Origin: Enoplolaimus lenunculus | Taxonomy: Eukaryota > Nematoda > Enoplea > Enoplida > Thoracostomopsidae | DNA length: 64,000 nucleotides | Direction: 5' to 3' | Assembly: GCA_030248215.1 (NCBI GenBank) | Contig: JASANG010000413.1 | Span: 44,461-108,460, forward strand | Shown here: in pieces, positions 58,818 through 64,000 of the stretch | Position numbering within the stretch: the first letter of the stretch is position 1 | Layout: every line of letters begins with the position of its first letter | Notes under the pieces: model-generated | What the model saw: only the letters and a program-made list of their open reading frames with translations | What the model was told of the DNA's origin: nothing | Databases searched by the model: none | Position numbers and translations under genes: made by a program

Positions 58818-61800
58818 TCATTGTTCTTCAACTAAACGTGTGTGACAAGTACTACAATGCCATACCGCATGCGGCGGTTCCTCGTCTAAATTAACACAAT
58901 CCATGTGATACCATTCCAAACAATAGTCACATTGTATCCAAGTTCTATCAAAGCCTTTTTTAACTTCTGCATTAAAGCTACGATTGCAAACACCGCATAA
59001 TGCGTCTAGATCGTTTTGCTTAGCGCTAGCGTTAGCCTTATTGCCTCGCAGCTTACGTTCATAATTAGTATAATCCTCCGCGGTACCTGAAAAGAGTTTA
59101 AACTGCCGTTTATTATACCACTTAGGTGGTCGATTAGGCGTTCCGACCGGAATTAACTTAATGTTAGGATCTTTAACTTCGACCACGCGATATAACCGTT
59201 CAAACTCTGGATGGAATTTGTTGGTAATACGTTTCGGATCTAGCTTTTCGATCTTTTTCATAAGTACTAAATCGCCAACAGCAAACTTGCGGGTGCGCGC
59301 GCGACGATCGAAATAAAATTTGTAACGCATTTGCGATTGCTCAATATGATACGCTGCTTCGCACCACGTACGTGTCATTTCTTCGAACAGTTTTGAAGCG
59401 TACGAATCTTGCGTAACTTGTGTTTGCAACGGATACATTTGATTGTCACCTGGTATATTTGGATCGCGACCATGTGTCATGAAAAACGGTGTCTCGCCTG
59501 TTGTTGCGTGTGGCGTAGTTCGATAAGCGAATAATGCGGCATTTAGAAGCGTATCCCAAGCCGCGTCATATTGTTCTGCCAGCGGTTTTAATATGCGTAC
59601 CAACGTTTGATTCCAGCGTTCGACGAGTCCGTTTGCTTGATGATGATACGGAGCCGAATATGCGACTCGTGAACCTACTTCGAACATTTCTTGTTTATAT
59701 AACTCCGAAATGAATGCTGAACCCTGGTCAGATAAAATAATTCGCGGTACGCCGTGACGCGGTATCCATTCATTTAATATTATATTTATAACCGTAACTG
59801 CGGTTTGATCTGCTGTTGGATACGCTTCAGCCCATTTAGTAAAATAGTCAATTATACACAAGATATATTTGTTACCTGTTGGTGTTTCTGGTAACGGTCC
59901 GATAAAGTCAATGCCAACCATGTGAAACGGATAGATTGGCTGAATTGGTTGTAACGTATCTTTACGATTTGGTCCATGACGAAAACGTTGACACGGTATA
60001 CAGTGTTCGACAAAATCCGTGATATCGCGCATGCAGTTGGGCCAGAAAAACTTACGAGTTAACTTACTAAATAGCTTTTTGGCGCCAATATGCCCACCGT
60101 ATTTAGTACTATGATATTGTTCTAATAATGGCAAACGGAATATTTCTGGCACAACTACTTGCAATTCGTCAAAATCAATTCTTGCCGGACGTGTTGGTTT
60201 CGCGATATGAAACAATACTTCGCTAAATATTACGTAATATGGTTCATGGTCAAGAATCCATCTACGTTCAGATCGCCCGATGCCTTCTGGCATTTCCTGT
60301 GTTTCTAAATACTGTATCAGTACGCGTAACTTCGCGTCATTTCGCTGCGCTTCAACTAACTGCGCTTTCTCCCAGGGCGAATCTGTCGAATGATCTTCCA
60401 TGAATACGTCCGGCACATATCGTCGTTCGTTATCAGCCGTGGTATCGTCAATTTCGATATTTGTTTGGTCAGCGTCATTCTGCTGCGATGTATCAACTGT
60501 CACCTCATTACCTACCTCAGCGTCAGTTCGCTGCTGGCTATCTGCGAATGTAAATTGCTCAGGTGGTGGAGCTTGTACTTTACTTGGTGGCAGAGCAGCA
60601 GGAGCACGGACATAAGTATGATCGCTTCGATGTACTGGAGCGATATGTTTTGTTATATATTTCTCACGTGCTTTGGCGATGCTTAACGCTGCTGCTTTTA
60701 CTTTAGTTTCCATATCCAGCGGTTCGTCATTAATTTCGGTTGGCTCAGCTGGTAGTATTGGCGGCCGAGACAAGGCGTCAGCATTTGCATGAGCTGAACC
60801 TTTACGATAGACGATCTCATAATCATATTCCTGTATGCGTAGCGCAAACTTTGCTAAGCGTGTTGTTAATTGTGCTAAAGATCGTCGTTTATCAAGAATC
60901 TGTATTAGCGCCGAATGATCAGTAATTATAGTGGTATAATTGCCTAGCAGGTATGGTCTAAATTGTGTTAATGCTTTTACAACTGCTAAACATTCTTTCT
61001 CAGTAATAGCATATCGTGTCTCAGCATCAGTTAACTTACGACTACCGTAACAAATGACACGTTCTTTACCATCGTCAGATTTCTGCGCCAAGATATAACC
61101 GATACCAATGTCACTTGCATCTGTATAAAGCGTAAACGGCTTACTGAAATTAGGATATGCTAAAACAGGCGCTTCAGTTAAATGATCTTTTAATCTATCA
61201 AATGCCTGTTGACATTCTAATGACCAACGATCTTTTATCTGTACGTTCTTAATTCGACCGTGTGTTAACTCATACAACGGATTTGCAATTGAGCTATAAG
61301 AACGAATAAATTGTCGATAATAACCGGTCAAACCTAAAAACGCACGCACTTCAGTTACTGTCTTAGGTACAGGACTATCACGAATAGCCTTGACTTTTTC
61401 TGGATTAGGTCGAATACCATCCTCTGAAATCTGATGTCCTAAAAACAATAACTTACTTTTAGCGAAGTCGCATTTACTTGGTTTGATCTTTAAACCAGCT
61501 TCGCGCAACCGTTGAAAGACTTGCGTGATGTCATACAGATGGTCCCAAAATCTACACGAATAGATGATGACATCGTCGAGGTAGCACAGACAAAATTCCA
61601 TCAACATACCTGATAATACCATCTGCATCATGCGTTGGAATGTTGCCGGCGCATTGCAATGACCGAAGGGCATAGACGTAAATTCGAATAACCCTTCATG
61701 GCAAATAAATGCCGTCTTTTCTATATCGTCCTCATGCATTGGAACTTGCCAATAGCCTGAACGCAAATCAATTGTTGAAAAATATTTTGCGCCGCTTAAT

Positions 61801-64000
61801 GCGTCAAGCGTCTCATCGATACGCGGCAGCGGAAAACGATCTTTACGCGTGATTGCGTTCAACGGTCGATAGTCAATGCACACGCGATCTGTGCCATCTT
61901 TCTTCTTAGCCAACACAACCTGAAAAGCCCACGGACTTTTCGATGGGCGTATTACACCCTGCTCTAACATTTCGTTAATACTTTGGCTAAGTTTCTCACG
62001 CTTTGCAAACGGTACGCGATGAATGCGTTGCTGAATTGGAGCGTGCGGTTCAATTTCAATCCGATGTTTGACGCCAAGTGTCGTGTGATTGATTGGCTCG
62101 TCAGATTTAGCGAATAAGTCACGATTATTATGTAATACCAGCTTAAGTAATGCTTGCTCATGATCATCAAGCGCTGTATCACTTAGATCTAATTTGTCTG
62201 GTAGCTCAATATCTGATGAATGTATCAACTGATGCTCAAGCGATTGTTTGAATTGTTGCAATTTGTCATCGCGTTCAGTTCGCTTGAATGTGACGTTGAA
62301 ATTCGCAATATTCGCTTTTTGTTGGTCAATATCGACATGAGATTTGTTGATGTTGTCAGCTGCTAGTGCCGTTGCATGATCAATAGCTGTATCGCGATCG
62401 AGTATTACAACTGTTGATTCGATTTCATCTGTAATCTGACCCATTTTAGTTAAGCCGTGAATTCGGCTAGGATGATCGCTAACGTTACTTACCGGGATCA
62501 GAAAACTTTGATCAGTTACTTTGACAAGCGCTCGCGGAGCCATCAACGGATCGTTGCGTTGAGATGGTGATTCAGGCTCAAACAGTAATTCAGTACCATC
62601 TGGTATTGCTTCTGGTGCTTTTATGCGAACGAATTGTGTTGTTCGAGCTGGTATTTCGACAGAATGAATTACTTCACAAACCTGCAAAACGCGCTTTTTA
62701 ACACTTTCGGTTGCTTCCGTTAATTCAGGTGGCGCCCATGACCAAGATGGTATTGTTGTATCGCGATATTTGACGCTCATCGAAAAATAGTCAATAGTCA
62801 ATCGAAATACCTGTAACGTGTCATCGCCGAACATAAGCATGTTTGTAATATCTGGTACGACGTGTACTTTGATTGGCGCAGTCACTGGTCCGATTGTAAC
62901 GTGCATGATGATTGACCCGATCGATTCTGTCGAACCACCTGCTGTGAATCCGTAACAATCGACACGATCGTTTTTGTCGACGTCATGTGATTTGAAATAT
63001 TGCTTCCACACATCTTCGCGCATGAGCGTTAGTTCAGCTCCTGTATCGACTAAACCTACAACTGTATAATCATCGATATGCGCTTCGACAAAGAATCGTG
63101 AAGATTTACCTGAAAAATGACAAACCTCTTCCACAGTCTTTTTCTGATGCGGTGTAAAACCTGCGTCGACCATAACTGCTGGTGTCGCATCACTACGTTT
63201 ACGTATTGCAAGCTGTTGTGCAATTGTTACCGATTTCTTTGGTGTAGTTGCTTGCGCCACGACAGTTGTTGTATTTTGACACGTTTGTGATTGACTTTGT
63301 TGATCATTTGTTGAAGATCGCAATTCAGCATTACTTAACGAACGTTGTGTATTTGCGATTTGAGTATTTTTCGAAGCCGTTACTTCGGCTGGCGTATTGT
63401 TTTGTCGCACATCTTGTGAACTTGAAAAGTCAATCAATGGTGTTGGCGTAATCAATGGTGGCGGTGGAGTACGATTCAATTGCGTACTTTGTGTCATAAT
63501 CGATGTCATACGCCGAACTGAATTACGATCAGCATCGTTACTGTTGTTAAAACGGAACCAACAGTTCTCTGGTCGATGTCCACGCTTGTTACAGATCGAA
63601 CAAACTGGCACTTGTTGTTGCTGAACCGCATTAGCATACGAATTTGTAGCGTTTTGTTGCCGCATGTTTGACTGGGCGTTATTATACCCGGATGACTGTT
63701 GTTGAGATTGACGTTGCGGGCAATAACGCTGTATATGTCCAGTGTTATTACAAGAATAACAGGTCATGTTTGTCATTGCTTGTTGTTGAGCAGGCGTGAA
63801 ATTTACGTTTGGTGTTTTCACAGGTCGATTTTGGCCAAAATTCGTATTTTTCGAGCCGTAATTCGGCTGAGGCTGATTCGAGCCGGAATTTTGTTGTTGA
63901 TTCTGTCTCACGGCACCTGTACCATTGTTTTGCTGCATTGGTTTCTGACCTGCCTGCTCATTTTGAGATTTCGACTTGTTCGGTGGCTGAATCGCAGCAA
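58818..64000 (-). CDS. Gypsy gag-pol polyprotein (fossil element part; 5' side beyond window)
   Basis: The frame has 1,706 codons from the first Met in the window (63938) and stays open to the window edge, so the true start is outside. Using that Met as residue 1: two CCHC zinc knuckles (C60-C73, C113-C126); aspartic protease DTGA at 298-301; reverse transcriptase with YLDD at 786-789; RNase H starting YTDAS at 938; integrase with H1276, H1283, C1313, C1316 and the D1344-D1404-E1440 triad (35 residues between the last two). After the integrase C-terminal domain comes a PHD finger of C4HC3 pattern (C1648, C1651, C1670, C1673, H1678, C1681, C1695, C1698). Gag and pol are in one frame here. It looks whole over the part visible. 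Confidence 0.93.
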   Translation of the reverse strand, partial: AAIQPPNKSKSQNEQAGQKPMQQNNGTGAVRQNQQQNSGSNQPQPNYGSKNTNFGQNRPVKTPNVNFTPAQQQAMTNMTCYSCNNTGHIQRYCPQRQSQQQSSGYNNAQSNMRQQNATNSYANAVQQQQVPVCSICNKRGHRPENCWFRFNNSNDADRNSVRRMTSIMTQSTQLNRTPPPPLITPTPLIDFSSSQDVRQNNTPAEVTASKNTQIANTQRSLSNAELRSSTNDQQSQSQTCQNTTTVVAQATTPKKSVTIAQQLAIRKRSDATPAVMVDAGFTPHQKKTVEEVCHFSGKSSRFFVEAHIDDYTVVGLVDTGAELTLMREDVWKQYFKSHDVDKNDRVDCYGFTAGGSTESIGSIIMHVTIGPVTAPIKVHVVPDITNMLMFGDDTLQVFRLTIDYFSMSVKYRDTTIPSWSWAPPELTEATESVKKRVLQVCEVIHSVEIPARTTQFVRIKAPEAIPDGTELLFEPESPSQRNDPLMAPRALVKVTDQSFLIPVSNVSDHPSRIHGLTKMGQITDEIESTVVILDRDTAIDHATALAADNINKSHVDIDQQKANIANFNVTFKRTERDDKLQQFKQSLEHQLIHSSDIELPDKLDLSDTALDDHEQALLKLVLHNNRDLFAKSDEPINHTTLGVKHRIEIEPHAPIQQRIHRVPFAKREKLSQSINEMLEQGVIRPSKSPWAFQVVLAKKKDGTDRVCIDYRPLNAITRKDRFPLPRIDETLDALSGAKYFSTIDLRSGYWQVPMHEDDIEKTAFICHEGLFEFTSMPFGHCNAPATFQRMMQMVLSGMLMEFCLCYLDDVIIYSCRFWDHLYDITQVFQRLREAGLKIKPSKCDFAKSKLLFLGHQISEDGIRPNPEKVKAIRDSPVPKTVTEVRAFLGLTGYYRQFIRSYSSIANPLYELTHGRIKNVQIKDRWSLECQQAFDRLKDHLTEAPVLAYPNFSKPFTLYTDASDIGIGYILAQKSDDGKERVICYGSRKLTDAETRYAITEKECLAVVKALTQFRPYLLGNYTTIITDHSALIQILDKRRSLAQLTTRLAKFALRIQEYDYEIVYRKGSAHANADALSRPPILPAEPTEINDEPLDMETKVKAAALSIAKAREKYITKHIAPVHRSDHTYVRAPAALPPSKVQAPPPEQFTFADSQQRTDAEVGNEVTVDTSQQNDADQTNIEIDDTTADNERRYVPDVFMEDHSTDSPWEKAQLVEAQRNDAKLRVLIQYLETQEMPEGIGRSERRWILDHEPYYVIFSEVLFHIAKPTRPARIDFDELQVVVPEIFRLPLLEQYHSTKYGGHIGAKKLFSKLTRKFFWPNCMRDITDFVEHCIPCQRFRHGPNRKDTLQPIQPIYPFHMVGIDFIGPLPETPTGNKYILCIIDYFTKWAEAYPTADQTAVTVINIILNEWIPRHGVPRIILSDQGSAFISELYKQEMFEVGSRVAYSAPYHHQANGLVERWNQTLVRILKPLAEQYDAAWDTLLNAALFAYRTTPHATTGETPFFMTHGRDPNIPGDNQMYPLQTQVTQDSYASKLFEEMTRTWCEAAYHIEQSQMRYKFYFDRRARTRKFAVGDLVLMKKIEKLDPKRITNKFHPEFERLYRVVEVKDPNIKLIPVGTPNRPPKWYNKRQFKLFSGTAEDYTNYERKLRGNKANASAKQNDLDALCGVCNRSFNAEVKKGFDRTWIQCDYCLEWYHMDCVNLDEEPPHAVWHCSTCHTRLVEEQ

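Larger units (their letters stand above)
55600..64000 (-). mobile_element. Ty3/gypsy LTR retroelement with a C-terminal PHD finger, running off the right edge
   Basis: The element lies on the minus strand, so its 3' side is to the left. Parts seen: the nucleocapsid end of gag and the whole of pol (58818-64000), a small downstream frame (57750-58730), a region of short repeats (57833-58031), a degenerate repeat field (57040-57500) and sequence of LTR-like position from about 55.6 kb. The 5' LTR, primer-binding site and capsid region lie beyond the window. The 3' LTR could not be delimited because its partner is outside; the left limit given is approximate. The coding part looks whole in the window, which suggests a young insertion. 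Confidence 0.8.

Overview
This looks like nuclear DNA from an animal, most likely an insect. It is AT-rich, CpG is not depleted, genes are split by GT/AG introns, conserved eukaryotic genes are sparse, and small transposon relics are dense. Nothing in the sequence fixes the order; a hemipteran is only a guess. No bacterial operon structure, rRNA or CRISPR array is present.

Three host genes are supported. (1) Plus strand, 11.8-17.5 kb: a TIS11/ZFP36 (tristetraprolin) family mRNA-decay factor. It has two CCCH zinc fingers and a C-terminal CNOT1-binding type motif, but is about 1,529 residues long because of huge low-complexity stretches. (2) Minus strand, 34.9-36.4 kb: NAXE, the NAD(P)HX epimerase, in two exons with a likely mitochondrial presequence. 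(3) Minus strand, 44.5-51.2 kb: NAA20, the NatB catalytic subunit, in at least five exons with matching reading phases. Only its first, very short exon was not found. These genes serve unrelated housekeeping roles (mRNA decay, metabolite repair, N-terminal acetylation), and I see no functional link between them.

The right end (about 55.5-64 kb, minus strand) is a Ty3/gypsy LTR retroelement that runs off the window edge. Its long pol frame looks whole and carries zinc knuckles, protease, reverse transcriptase, RNase H, integrase and, unusually, a PHD finger at the C-terminus. A smaller frame with one membrane segment follows. The 3' region has a short repeated palindromic motif and a degenerate repeat field.

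The rest is mostly a layered record of short non-autonomous transposons. At least eight families recur. One group ends in CAGGGTGCAACC-like inverted repeats; several copies have 8-bp target duplications, which points to hAT origin, and several insertions are nested in each other. Other items are a degraded RNase H-bearing LINE (39.6-41.8 kb), a tRNA-derived SINE (52.7-52.9 kb), and a striking pair of 231-bp inverted arms with only two mismatches (38.3-39.4 kb) that could form a long hairpin RNA. All coordinates were read by eye; repeat boundaries without a stated target duplication are good to roughly 10-20 bp.
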